DNA of 13,835 nt. It comes from Halieaceae bacterium UBA4438. Its GTDB lineage: Bacteria; Pseudomonadota; Gammaproteobacteria; Pseudomonadales; Halieaceae. Each line of letters begins with the position of its first letter. Position 1 is the first letter of the stretch. The translations under genes and the position numbers were made by a program. The notes beneath the pieces were generated by a model. The model did not search any database and was not told the DNA's origin. It saw only the letters and a program-made list of their open reading frames with translations. Below, piece after piece: positions 7,257-13,835 of this stretch. The stretch covers positions 1 to 13,835 of the forward strand of contig DGPO01000104.1 of NCBI GenBank assembly GCA_002390485.1, read 5' to 3'.

Positions 7257-10121
7257 CTACAGCTTAACCGCCGCAGAGGTGCCTAGGCCTGCACCGTACA
7301 CGAGGGCGTTGAGCCAAAGCCGCCCAACGCCACGCGTGGAACCGCGGAAATTGGGCTGGCCAGAAAATAAAATCACTTGGCCTTTGCCCACTCGCTCACG
7401 CGTAACATAGGCCGAGTTCGCGATACGCGACGCCGCTTCTGGCCACAATAGTCCACTCATTCGAACGTTCAGATCTTGCCCTTGAGGGATCGTGGACCAG
7501 TTGATTGCGCGCGCTTTTTCGGCGTCTTTGTTGGGCTTTAGTACGCCAACGCGAACCACCGCTTGTTGACGTCCGTTGACCATGAGTGCCGGTTGCTCAC
7601 TGTATAAGAGTGGCAGTATCTCGGGCGTACCAAAGGTGAGCCAGTGCAAGGTGTCGACGCGTCCGGCGACCATGGCGCCTGAGGGCATAAAACGCGACTG
7701 CCACGTATCACGACGCTTGAGCTCGTCAGCGTTTAGCGCCTTACTGCCTTGATCCCACGGATAGGTAATGTCGGTGTCGACGCTGTGAGCGCTCACCGCG
7801 TCGACGTCCAGTTCATCGCTCAGTGCCAAGTGTTCTCGCTGAAGCGCTATGTCGTAACTCTGGGCGTCAGAGAACGCATCTTTGATCGCGCGAACGCCAC
7901 CAATACCGTTCTCAGTCGCCAAATTGGCTGCGCTGTTATCGTGCGCGATCAGTGTCCCGCCTTGTTTGACCCAGTCACGCAGCGACCCCAACTCTGAGCC
8001 TGAGAGTGGTCGATACCCATTGGGTATGACGATCGTGTTGTAACGACGCAGGTCAGCACGGGATACGTAGGCGGCATCAACTTGACTGTGGCGTATGCCA
8101 AGGTGCGAGTCGATCGCCCACCAGCTGGAACCGACGTCATAGCTGCTAAAGCGTGCGTGGCTGAGGATCGCGATCTGAGGACGCGTTAGCAGTCGGAAAT
8201 GCGATCCGCCCCAGTCGGGTAGGTCGCCCGCGCCATAGCCGGAAGATATGGCGCTGACTGACACGTTTAAAGCGCGCGCTTGGGCCTCGATGAGACCCGT
8301 TAGATTGTCCGTTTTTGGGTTGTCCATGGCGGTGACAAACACCGACCCCCGCGAAACTGTTTTTCCGGATAAGACAGTTGCCTTGTCCGTGATTCTGACC
8401 CTGACACCTTGCTCCATTAAACGTGCGGCAAAAGCCACCGAGCGATCATCGTCGCCATTGACAGTCCACGCGATCGCCGACGCTTGGACGTCAACGGTTG
8501 GCGTGTGCCCGCGCCATGGCTTGAGTCCATCCTCAAGGTGTTGGGGCACGGTGACGGCCGCAAGTCCATACATCATGCTGAAGTTCCAAGCCGTCGTGTC
8601 GTACATGAGTGACGAGCCGTCGCGCAAATTACGCTGTCGTTCCTCGACAAGGACCGACTTACGCACGTCGGCATCAAACTCCAGTATTGCCGCCACAAAG
8701 GGCGCGTCAGGCTGTCGATTAGGAATAATTAAGCTACCCTGAGGAAGCACATATCCCTTTTCTTGAGTACCCAGCTGAGTGGTGACTGAGGCCACTTTCA
8801 TCGGAGCCTCGTTAGTGAAAAGTTCAATGCCTTGCGCTTCAAGACGTTCCACGAGCGCGTTCATACGGCCGTGATTTTCATTCGCTAAAATGACGTAGCT
8901 GCGATTGGCAAACTGGCTTTTTGGCGAGACGTTGTATTTCCTGCCGTCCCAATAATCGCGGTACATGGCCTGAGAATGGTCTGCTAATGACGCGAGATTG
9001 GCCATGGTACTGACGAATTGGTGGTGCACAGATTCTTTGTAGGTTTGCACTGTCCCCTCTGGACGTCGCACGCCATCTTCAGCCATGCGCGACTGCTCGT
9101 AGAGAATGTGCATGCTGCCTCGGTACTCTGCGTAATTGGAGTACCCGGGATACCAATTTTCAAACCACTCGCCCGTGAAGTAACGCCACGATCGCTCGTC
9201 GAATGCGGCGCCTTGCTCTTCAGAAAATACGCGCGCCCATTTTTGCAGGTCGGTATCAATGTTGGCGTTGAGCGGCTGTCTTGGAGGGCCCATTAAAAAG
9301 GTGCTTTGCGAGCCCATTTCGTGACCATCGATCATAAGCTGTGGGCGCCATGTGTTGATCAACGCGACGCGTCCACGTGTCTCAGGTTGAGTCAGCAAAA
9401 AGAAGTCGCGGTTCAGATCAAAAAAGTAGTGATTCGTGCGACCGTAGGGCCAGTCACCCGTGTGAAGTAGCGACTGGTCATCAACATTGGGTGCCGTGCC
9501 ACGGTATTGCTCGAGTGACTTGGCAAACCGGGCGCGACCGTCTGGGTTCATCATGGGGTCAATGACCACGATCATTTTGCCGAGCATGGCGGTGACGTCG
9601 TCATCTGTACTGGCGATTAAGTGATAAATGCTGGCCAGCGCCGCGTCGGCCCCCGACGTCTCGTTCCCATGAATCGAGTACGCCATCCACGCCACCGCGG
9701 GCAACGACTCAATAATACCCTTCGCATCTTTGTCGCTGAGGCGACGGGCGTCAGAGAGCATCTGGATATCTGCTTCAATGGCATCGAGATTTGCTAAATT
9801 CTCGGCACTGGAGATAAACACGGCAAACAGGGGGCGACCCTCGTGTGTCTTGGCGTATTCAACGACTTTGAGGCGGTCCGATTCGCCTGCCCAGACGTTA
9901 ATAGCAGCGCTAATCTGCGCCGGAGTGGCCACCTGCTGACCGGCGTCAAAGCCTAAAAAAACCGAGGGCTTGGTGATATCGCCGGCGTAGTTGCCCTCTA
10001 AAATGGCCCCTTGATAGACCATGTCGGGGTCCGCGTTTGGCGTCATTAGAAGGCTCGCAAAGACGCCCTGAGACGTTGAGACTAAAAGGGCCACTGCAAT
10101 GAGGTGTTTGATCAATGACAT
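7257..10121 (-). CDS. Secreted M14-family zinc carboxypeptidase with C-terminal amidotransferase-like domain
   Basis: A 954-residue exported protein. Residues 1-22 (MSLIKHLIAVALLVSTSQGVFA) are a Sec signal peptide. The peptidase domain shows M14 zinc ligands: His151 and Glu154 in SIHGNETSG and a third His267 in MIDGHEMGS, with the conserved DLNRDF at 235-240. The large C-terminal half includes a stretch (about 670-760; SSYDVGSSWWAIDSHLG, then YNTIVIPNGYRPL, then WVKQGGTLIAHDN) that resembles glutamine-amidotransferase/ThuA-like folds found in many long bacterial M14 peptidases. Function: periplasmic or outer-surface peptide trimming for nutrition (family inference). The start at 10121 fits the signal peptide and has AGGAAACGAG upstream; in-frame ATGs at 10145 and 10199 would add a poorly supported leader. 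It is divergent from the hydroxy-acid oxidase gene across a 128-base region with an inverted repeat. Confidence 0.9.
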   Translation of the reverse strand: MSLIKHLIAVALLVSTSQGVFASLLMTPNADPDMVYQGAILEGNYAGDITKPSVFLGFDAGQQVATPAQISAAINVWAGESDRLKVVEYAKTHEGRPLFAVFISSAENLANLDAIEADIQMLSDARRLSDKDAKGIIESLPAVAWMAYSIHGNETSGADAALASIYHLIASTDDDVTAMLGKMIVVIDPMMNPDGRARFAKSLEQYRGTAPNVDDQSLLHTGDWPYGRTNHYFFDLNRDFFLLTQPETRGRVALINTWRPQLMIDGHEMGSQSTFLMGPPRQPLNANIDTDLQKWARVFSEEQGAAFDERSWRYFTGEWFENWYPGYSNYAEYRGSMHILYEQSRMAEDGVRRPEGTVQTYKESVHHQFVSTMANLASLADHSQAMYRDYWDGRKYNVSPKSQFANRSYVILANENHGRMNALVERLEAQGIELFTNEAPMKVASVTTQLGTQEKGYVLPQGSLIIPNRQPDAPFVAAILEFDADVRKSVLVEERQRNLRDGSSLMYDTTAWNFSMMYGLAAVTVPQHLEDGLKPWRGHTPTVDVQASAIAWTVNGDDDRSVAFAARLMEQGVRVRITDKATVLSGKTVSRGSVFVTAMDNPKTDNLTGLIEAQARALNVSVSAISSGYGAGDLPDWGGSHFRLLTRPQIAILSHARFSSYDVGSSWWAIDSHLGIRHSQVDAAYVSRADLRRYNTIVIPNGYRPLSGSELGSLRDWVKQGGTLIAHDNSAANLATENGIGGVRAIKDAFSDAQSYDIALQREHLALSDELDVDAVSAHSVDTDITYPWDQGSKALNADELKRRDTWQSRFMPSGAMVAGRVDTLHWLTFGTPEILPLLYSEQPALMVNGRQQAVVRVGVLKPNKDAEKARAINWSTIPQGQDLNVRMSGLLWPEAASRIANSAYVTRERVGKGQVILFSGQPNFRGSTRGVGRLWLNALVYGAGLGTSAAVKL

Positions 10122-10169
10122 AGTTACTCGTTTCCTGTTCACCATGGGATACTTTGAATGCGAAGTTGT

Positions 10170-10193
10170 GTCGTGATCTCTGCGCGTCACGAC
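10170..10193. promoter_or_regulatory. Inverted repeat in the divergent promoter region
   Basis: GTCGTGA (10170-10176) and TCACGAC (10187-10193) form perfect 7-base arms around 10 bases. Flanking TTGT (10166-10169) and ACAA (10196-10199) extend the symmetry with a two-base offset. The size suits a dimeric repressor or activator between the M14 peptidase and hydroxy-acid oxidase genes. No regulator gene is adjacent, so the binding protein is unknown. Confidence 0.4.
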
Positions 10194-10207
10194 GAACAAT
10201 AGCGCGT

Positions 10208-10213
10208 TATGAT
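10208..10213 (+). promoter_or_regulatory. Candidate -10 of the hydroxy-acid oxidase promoter
   Basis: TATGAT matches five of six positions of TATAAT and lies about 37 bases before the ATG at 10250. The -35 is weak (GTCACG at 10186-10191, 16-base spacer) and overlaps the right arm of the inverted repeat, which would suit activator-dependent or repressible control. Confidence 0.35.
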
Positions 10214-10249
10214 GCCCTGCACAGAGTGCGCTGCAAATAGGAATATGTA

Positions 10250-11398
10250 ATGCGTTTAACAGACTGTCACAACTTTGGTGATTTCAGGCGGCTTGCAAAG
10301 AAGCGTTTGCCGGGACCTATTTTTCATTACATTGACGGTGCGGCAGATGACGAAGTGACCTATCGGCGCAATACGCAGGCCTTTGAGACCGCTGATCTCG
10401 TTCCAAATGTGCTCAATGGTGTGCGAGATGTCGACATGTCGGTAGAGGTCATGGGTCAAAAACTCGACATGCCACTCTATTGTGCGCCAACCGCTCTGCA
10501 ACGACTGTTTCATCACGAAGGTGAGCGTGCTGTGGCGAAAGCCGCAACAAAATACGGGACCATGTTTGGTGTGTCGTCACTTGCGACCGTAGGCGTGGAG
10601 GAAATCGCATCGCTTGCACCAGGCCCTAAAATGTTCCAGTTCTACTTTCACAAGGACCGGGCCTTGAACGATGCGCTACTCGAGCGCGCCCGCGCCGCAC
10701 AATTTAATGTGTTGGCGTTAACCGTGGACACCATCACTGGGGGAAACCGCGAGCGTGACTTGCGAACGGGATTTACCTCGCCACCCCGATTAAATCTTCA
10801 GTCGGCGTGGAGCTTTGCAACGCACCCCGCTTGGGCCTGGAACTTTTTCACCAAAGATAAGTTCGATATGCCTCACCTCTCAGGGCATATCGATCAGGGC
10901 ACAAATGTTGCAGTTTCCGTTGGCGACTATTTCTCCACCATGCTGGATCCGACCATGTCGTGGGCCGATGCAGAAAAGCTCTGCGCACAGTGGAACGGGC
11001 AGTTCGCACTCAAGGGCATTATGTCGGTAGAGGATGCCAAGCGTGCTGTCGACATTGGGTGCACTGGCATCATGGTCTCAAACCATGGCGGACGTCAGCT
11101 CGACGGGTCACGTGCGCCGTTCGATCAACTGGCTGAGATTTGTGATGCCGTGGGCGACAAAGTCGATGTGATTTGTGAGGGGGGTGTTCAGCGGGGTACC
11201 CATGTGCTCAAAGCCCTGAGTGTGGGTGCCAAGGCGGTGTCGGGCGGGCGGCTGTATTTGTACGCACTGGCCGCCGCTGGCCAAGAGGGCGTCGAGCGCG
11301 CGCTTGGCAACCTCAAGTCGGAAATTGAGCGTGACATGCGGTTAATGGGCGTAAGCCGGTTGAGTGAGCTCAATCGATCGAACCTTCGTTACCGTTAA
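10250..11398 (+). CDS. FMN-dependent alpha-hydroxy-acid oxidase/dehydrogenase (LldD/glycolate oxidase family)
   Basis: A 382-residue (beta/alpha)8-barrel flavoenzyme that oxidises an L-2-hydroxy acid to the 2-oxo acid. Visible signatures are FHYIDGAADDEVTYRRN near the N-terminus, FQFYFHKDR, TVDTITGGNRERDLRTGF, and the active-site segment SNHGGRQLDG at 277-286 with catalytic His279. The FMN-phosphate loop reads CEGGVQRGTHVLKAL where most relatives have DGG(I/V)RRGxDV, a possible subfamily trait. Substrate (lactate, glycolate, mandelate or longer) cannot be told from sequence. The electron acceptor may be oxygen or the respiratory chain; E. coli LldD is membrane-associated. An AGGA lies about 10 bases upstream of the ATG. 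A methyltransferase gene follows after 40 bases on the same strand, probably in one operon. Confidence 0.9.
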   Translation: MRLTDCHNFGDFRRLAKKRLPGPIFHYIDGAADDEVTYRRNTQAFETADLVPNVLNGVRDVDMSVEVMGQKLDMPLYCAPTALQRLFHHEGERAVAKAATKYGTMFGVSSLATVGVEEIASLAPGPKMFQFYFHKDRALNDALLERARAAQFNVLALTVDTITGGNRERDLRTGFTSPPRLNLQSAWSFATHPAWAWNFFTKDKFDMPHLSGHIDQGTNVAVSVGDYFSTMLDPTMSWADAEKLCAQWNGQFALKGIMSVEDAKRAVDIGCTGIMVSNHGGRQLDGSRAPFDQLAEICDAVGDKVDVICEGGVQRGTHVLKALSVGAKAVSGGRLYLYALAAAGQEGVERALGNLKSEIERDMRLMGVSRLSELNRSNLRYR

Positions 11399-11438
11399 GT
11401 TAAAGGGCGCTAGTGGTCCTCAAAGGGAGAGGAAAGAC

Positions 11439-12212
11439 GTGAACGTTTACGAGTTCAATCAGGCGGCATGGAATCGTCAGGTTGATGAGGGAGATCGTTG
11501 GACTCGGCCCGTGTCGTCAGAGCAGATTGCGCGGGCAGGCACCGGCGATTGGGAGATCGTACTGACGCCATCACGTCCTGTTCCCAGAGATTGGTTTCCA
11601 GCATTGGACGACTGTGAAGTGCTTTGTCTTGCGTCAGGGGGTGGTCAGCAAGGCCCCATCCTTGCTGCGGCAGGGGCTCGTGTGACCGTCTTTGATGCGT
11701 CCTCGAGGCAGTTGGATCAGGACCGATTAGTCGCTGACCGTGATGCGCTTGCATTAACAACAGTGGCCGGTGATATGGCAGATTTGTCGATCTTCGACGA
11801 TCACCACTTCGACTTTATTTTTCATCCCTGTTCAAATTGCTTTGCGCAAGATATCGCGCCGGTCTGGCGTGAAGCCTTCCGAGTATTAAAGCCTGGCGGA
11901 ACGATGGTCAGTGGTTTTATAAATCCAGTTCAGGCGCTCTTTGACCCGGATCTGGAAAAACAGGGGACGTTTCAACTCAAGTTTTCCTCGCCCCATTCGG
12001 ACCTTAATATCAGTGATACGGACCGTAAACGATGGTTCGGTGCAGAATCCCCGCTGGAGTTCGCGCACTCTCTGAGTGATCAGTTGGGTGGGCAGCTTGC
12101 GGCGGGATTCCTCATTTCAGGATTTTATGAAGACGATTGGGGTGGGGGCGAGCCGATCGACGCATTCATGAAAACCTTTGTGGCTGTTCGTTCGCTAAAG
12201 CCCGTCACTTAA
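11439..12212 (+). CDS. Class I SAM-dependent methyltransferase
   Basis: A 257-residue cytoplasmic protein with a Rossmann-like methyltransferase fold. Motif I is EVLCLASGGGQQG (about 60-72), the end of strand beta-2 is VTVFDAS with Asp86, GDMADL is at 111-116, and FDFIFHPCSNC, then AFRVLKPGGTMVSG (146-159) form motifs II/III of the Methyltransf_11 type. The glycine motif is GGGQQG, a variant of GxGxG. The substrate is unknown. I use GTG 11439 because GGGAGAGGA (11425-11433) lies 5 bases upstream and the family-like MNVYEFNQAAWNRQV begins there; an in-frame ATG at 11364 would overlap the preceding gene and add 25 unlikely residues. It is likely cotranscribed with the hydroxy-acid oxidase. Its TAA overlaps the convergent pip stop in the 4-base TTAA at 12209-12212. 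Confidence 0.85.
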   Translation: MNVYEFNQAAWNRQVDEGDRWTRPVSSEQIARAGTGDWEIVLTPSRPVPRDWFPALDDCEVLCLASGGGQQGPILAAAGARVTVFDASSRQLDQDRLVADRDALALTTVAGDMADLSIFDDHHFDFIFHPCSNCFAQDIAPVWREAFRVLKPGGTMVSGFINPVQALFDPDLEKQGTFQLKFSSPHSDLNISDTDRKRWFGAESPLEFAHSLSDQLGGQLAAGFLISGFYEDDWGGGEPIDAFMKTFVAVRSLKPVT

Positions 12213-13156
12213 GCTTGTGCAAAGCGATCTGTGACCTCGACCAGGACGCTGGTATTGGCTGGATCAAAGGCTGAATGACCCGCGTCGGGAACGATATGGA
12301 GGGTGGCTTCAGGCCAAGCACTGTGGAGATCCCATGCGGTTTTAGGCGGGCAAACCACGTCATAGCGGCCCTGTATAATCTCCGTCGGTATGTGGCGAAT
12401 ACGGTCTATGTTATCGAGTAATTGGTTGTCCGAATTGAAGAACCCTTGATTGACAAAGTAGTGGCACTCAATGCGCGCCATTGCGAGCGCGGCATCAGGC
12501 TCATCGAGCTGACTCATAAAGTTTTTATTTTGACGTAAGAAGCTTGTTGAGGCTTCCCAAACAGACCAAGCCCGCGCGGCCTCTAGGCGAGTCGCCTCGT
12601 TAGAACTGGTCAATCGCTTATGAAAGGCACTGACTAAATCATGACGCTCATTATGGGGAATCGGCGCAAGATAATTCTCCCAACTGTCGGGGAAGAGATG
12701 ACTTGCACCTTCTTGATAAAACCACCTGATTTCCTCAGGACGCAGTAAGAAAATTCCGCGAAGCACCAGCTGTGTGACTCGTTCTGGGTGGCTTTGGGCG
12801 TAGGCGAGACTGAGCGTGCTGCCCCACGATCCTCCAAACACCAGCCATTGTTCGACACCGAGTTCCTCGCGCAAACGTTCCATGTCGTCGATCAGGTGGC
12901 TTGTGGTATTCGCAGTGAGCGACGCATGCGGCGTTGACTGTCCGCATCCACGTTGATCAAAGAGCACAATTCGATAGCGCGCTGGATCAAAAAACTGCCG
13001 CGCGGCCGGTGATGTTCCGCCGCCTGGCCCGCCGTGCACAAACACGCAGGGTTTTCCGTCCGGATTTCCACTCTCTTCGAAATAAACCTCATGGCCATCC
13101 CCCACGGATAACCAGCCACGTCGATAAGGTTCTATGGGGGCATACAGTGTTCGCAT
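12209..13156 (-). CDS. pip: Proline iminopeptidase (S33 alpha/beta hydrolase)
   Basis: A 315-residue cytoplasmic peptidase that removes N-terminal proline from peptides. The full S33 pattern is visible: oxyanion segment HGGPGGG at 41-47, FDQRGCGQS at 66-74, nucleophile Ser110 in GGSWGS, Asp266 in GRYDVVCP and His294 in AGHSAFD. WSVWEAS in the cap and GIFLLRPEEIRWFYQEGA match proline iminopeptidases closely, and the length is typical. A GGAGG-type ribosome site lies about 11 bases before the ATG (complement strand). It converges on the methyltransferase gene and is divergent from the secreted protease gene to the right. With the M14 peptidase and the probable metalloprotease it makes the area rich in peptide-degrading functions, but these are in separate transcription units. 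Confidence 0.9.
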   Translation of the reverse strand: MRTLYAPIEPYRRGWLSVGDGHEVYFEESGNPDGKPCVFVHGGPGGGTSPAARQFFDPARYRIVLFDQRGCGQSTPHASLTANTTSHLIDDMERLREELGVEQWLVFGGSWGSTLSLAYAQSHPERVTQLVLRGIFLLRPEEIRWFYQEGASHLFPDSWENYLAPIPHNERHDLVSAFHKRLTSSNEATRLEAARAWSVWEASTSFLRQNKNFMSQLDEPDAALAMARIECHYFVNQGFFNSDNQLLDNIDRIRHIPTEIIQGRYDVVCPPKTAWDLHSAWPEATLHIVPDAGHSAFDPANTSVLVEVTDRFAQA

Positions 13157-13243
13157 CGGCTTACTTCCCTCCGTCAGTCGCTGAGTGTACTGCTCTTGTG
13201 GCAGTTAAAGCGATTTCCAAGAGCGACATTTCACGGTATTTCT

Positions 13244-13273
13244 TTGATTTTCAGTGGCGGCTGGGGGTATCTT
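13244..13273 (+). promoter_or_regulatory. Candidate promoter of the DUF5117-like protein gene
   Basis: TTGATT (13244-13249), an 18-base spacer and TATCTT (13268-13273) give four of six matches to each sigma70 box. A start near 13280 would give a leader of about 70 bases with boxA about 23 bases in. The call is tentative. Confidence 0.3.
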
Positions 13274-13302
13274 CATCGGCCCTGTTTTAGGCGCAGTACG
13301 GC

Positions 13303-13314
13303 GCTCTTTAACAA
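13303..13314 (+). promoter_or_regulatory. rrn-type boxA antitermination element in a protein-gene leader
   Basis: GCTCTTTAACAA is identical to the boxA of E. coli rRNA operons, the site bound by NusB/NusE. The downstream bases (GCTGGATAAAAAGCTGAA, 13315-13332) also resemble the sequence that follows boxA in gammaproteobacterial 16S-23S spacers, as I recall them. A small GCGC-AGTACG-GCGC stem (13291-13304) just before it could stand in for boxB. No rRNA or tRNA gene is present. It lies 33 bases upstream of the ATG at 13348. Confidence 0.55.
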
Positions 13315-13347
13315 GCTGGATAAAAAGCTGAAGAAAAAGGAACTCAT

Positions 13348-13835
13348 ATGAATCGCAATGCTATTTGGAAGGTACTGCTGTGGGCACTGCCGCTGACCCT
13401 GACACTCTCGAGTCAGTCTTTTGCCGAAGAGGCTGCCAAGCCTGAAGTGAAGGGCGATGCGGCGATAGATGCAGCCGTAGAGGAGGCGCCAGAGGCTGCC
13501 GAGGAAGAAAAGCCGAAGACCATTGCTGAACTCACCGAGGAAGCTGACCGTTTTGACGGACTTTTCACTGTGTTCCAGGATTCAGAAACGGGTGCAACAA
13601 AGCTGTTGGTTCGTGGTGACCAAGTGGGTCAGGAGTTTATTTACTTTAAGCACATTATGAACGGTGTGACTGACGCGGGTGCGTTTACCGGATCGTATGG
13701 CGACAACTTTGTATTCACGATAGAGCGTCGCTTTGACAAGCTCGAGTTTGTTCGACAAAACACTGCGTACTATTTTGACCCCGCCAATGCCATATCTCGT
13801 GCGTCGCAGGCTAATATTTCCCGCGCTGTTTTAGC
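13348..13835 (+). CDS. Secreted protein, N-terminus of a DUF5117-type zinc metalloprotease, 3'-truncated
   Basis: The frame runs off the right edge after 162 residues. Residues 1-26 (MNRNAIWKVLLWAL through SSQSFA) are a Sec signal peptide with cleavage after SFA. Residues 27-60 are a low-complexity Glu/Ala/Pro linker. From about residue 68 (DRFDGLFTVFQDSETGATKLLV, then GQEFIYFKHIMNGV and NFVFTIERRFDKLEFVRQN) the sequence resembles the N-terminal region of bacterial zinc-dependent metalloproteases with DUF5118/DUF5117 domains, whose HExxH site would lie beyond this window. The start is supported by AAGGA at 13337-13341, 6 bases before the ATG. The leader contains a boxA element. Family assignment is by pattern memory and the catalytic motif cannot be checked here; a periplasmic or extracellular location is clear. 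Confidence 0.75.
   Translation, partial: MNRNAIWKVLLWALPLTLTLSSQSFAEEAAKPEVKGDAAIDAAVEEAPEAAEEEKPKTIAELTEEADRFDGLFTVFQDSETGATKLLVRGDQVGQEFIYFKHIMNGVTDAGAFTGSYGDNFVFTIERRFDKLEFVRQNTAYYFDPANAISRASQANISRAVL

Noticed and set aside
8248..9296. Plus-strand open frames opposite the M14 peptidase
   Set aside because: They lie wholly inside the clear peptidase coding region and show no family features.
13303..13332. Start of a ribosomal RNA operon suggested by boxA
   Set aside because: No 16S, 23S or tRNA sequence is present and a protein gene with its own ribosome site begins 33 bases later, so only the boxA-like element is reported.

Overview
The window looks like a chromosomal stretch from a marine-type gammaproteobacterium. 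My guess is something near the OM60/NOR5 (Halieaceae) or SAR92 groups; this is inferred from gene content and style, not from a marker gene. It holds ten protein-coding genes and an eleventh that runs off the right edge, packed tightly on both strands. I see no rRNA, tRNA, insertion sequence, phage gene or CRISPR array.

Layout, left to right. (1) A 5'-truncated phytanoyl-CoA-dioxygenase-type Fe(II)/2-oxoglutarate oxygenase is followed by a small EthD-family protein on the same strand. (2) Converging on these is a full-length fused malic enzyme/phosphotransacetylase-domain protein (maeB). (3) A 320-base gap holds a striking regulatory layout: two copies of a TAATTTTTGGGA-N6-TCCC element, 38 bases apart, flank and overlap a sigma70-like promoter. 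The predicted start of transcription falls on or beside the ATG of the next gene, a DUF6502-type helix-turn-helix protein. That gene overlaps by ATGA with a large lipoprotein made of about six DUF5666-like beta repeats, with a Gly/Ser linker and a 17-residue acidic tail. (4) A bidirectional terminator separates this pair from two minus-strand genes: an SDR of the HSD10/3-hydroxyacyl-CoA dehydrogenase type and, upstream of it, a secreted M14-family zinc carboxypeptidase. (5) Divergent from the peptidase, across a region with a strong inverted repeat, is an FMN-dependent alpha-hydroxy-acid oxidase followed by a SAM-dependent methyltransferase. (6) Converging on the methyltransferase, with a 4-base stop-codon overlap, is a proline iminopeptidase (pip). 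(7) Divergent from pip is a secreted protein resembling the N-terminus of DUF5117-type zinc metalloproteases. Its 5' leader carries a perfect rrn-type boxA (GCTCTTTAACAA) and resembles an rRNA spacer.

Most genes fit ordinary heterotrophic metabolism: peptide breakdown (M14 peptidase, proline iminopeptidase, probable metalloprotease), oxidation of fatty or hydroxy acids (PhyH, SDR, hydroxy-acid oxidase) and C4-to-C3 conversion (MaeB). The least understood parts are the DUF6502/DUF5666 regulator-lipoprotein pair with its paired operators, and the boxA-bearing leader of the last gene. These are the best candidates for undescribed biology.
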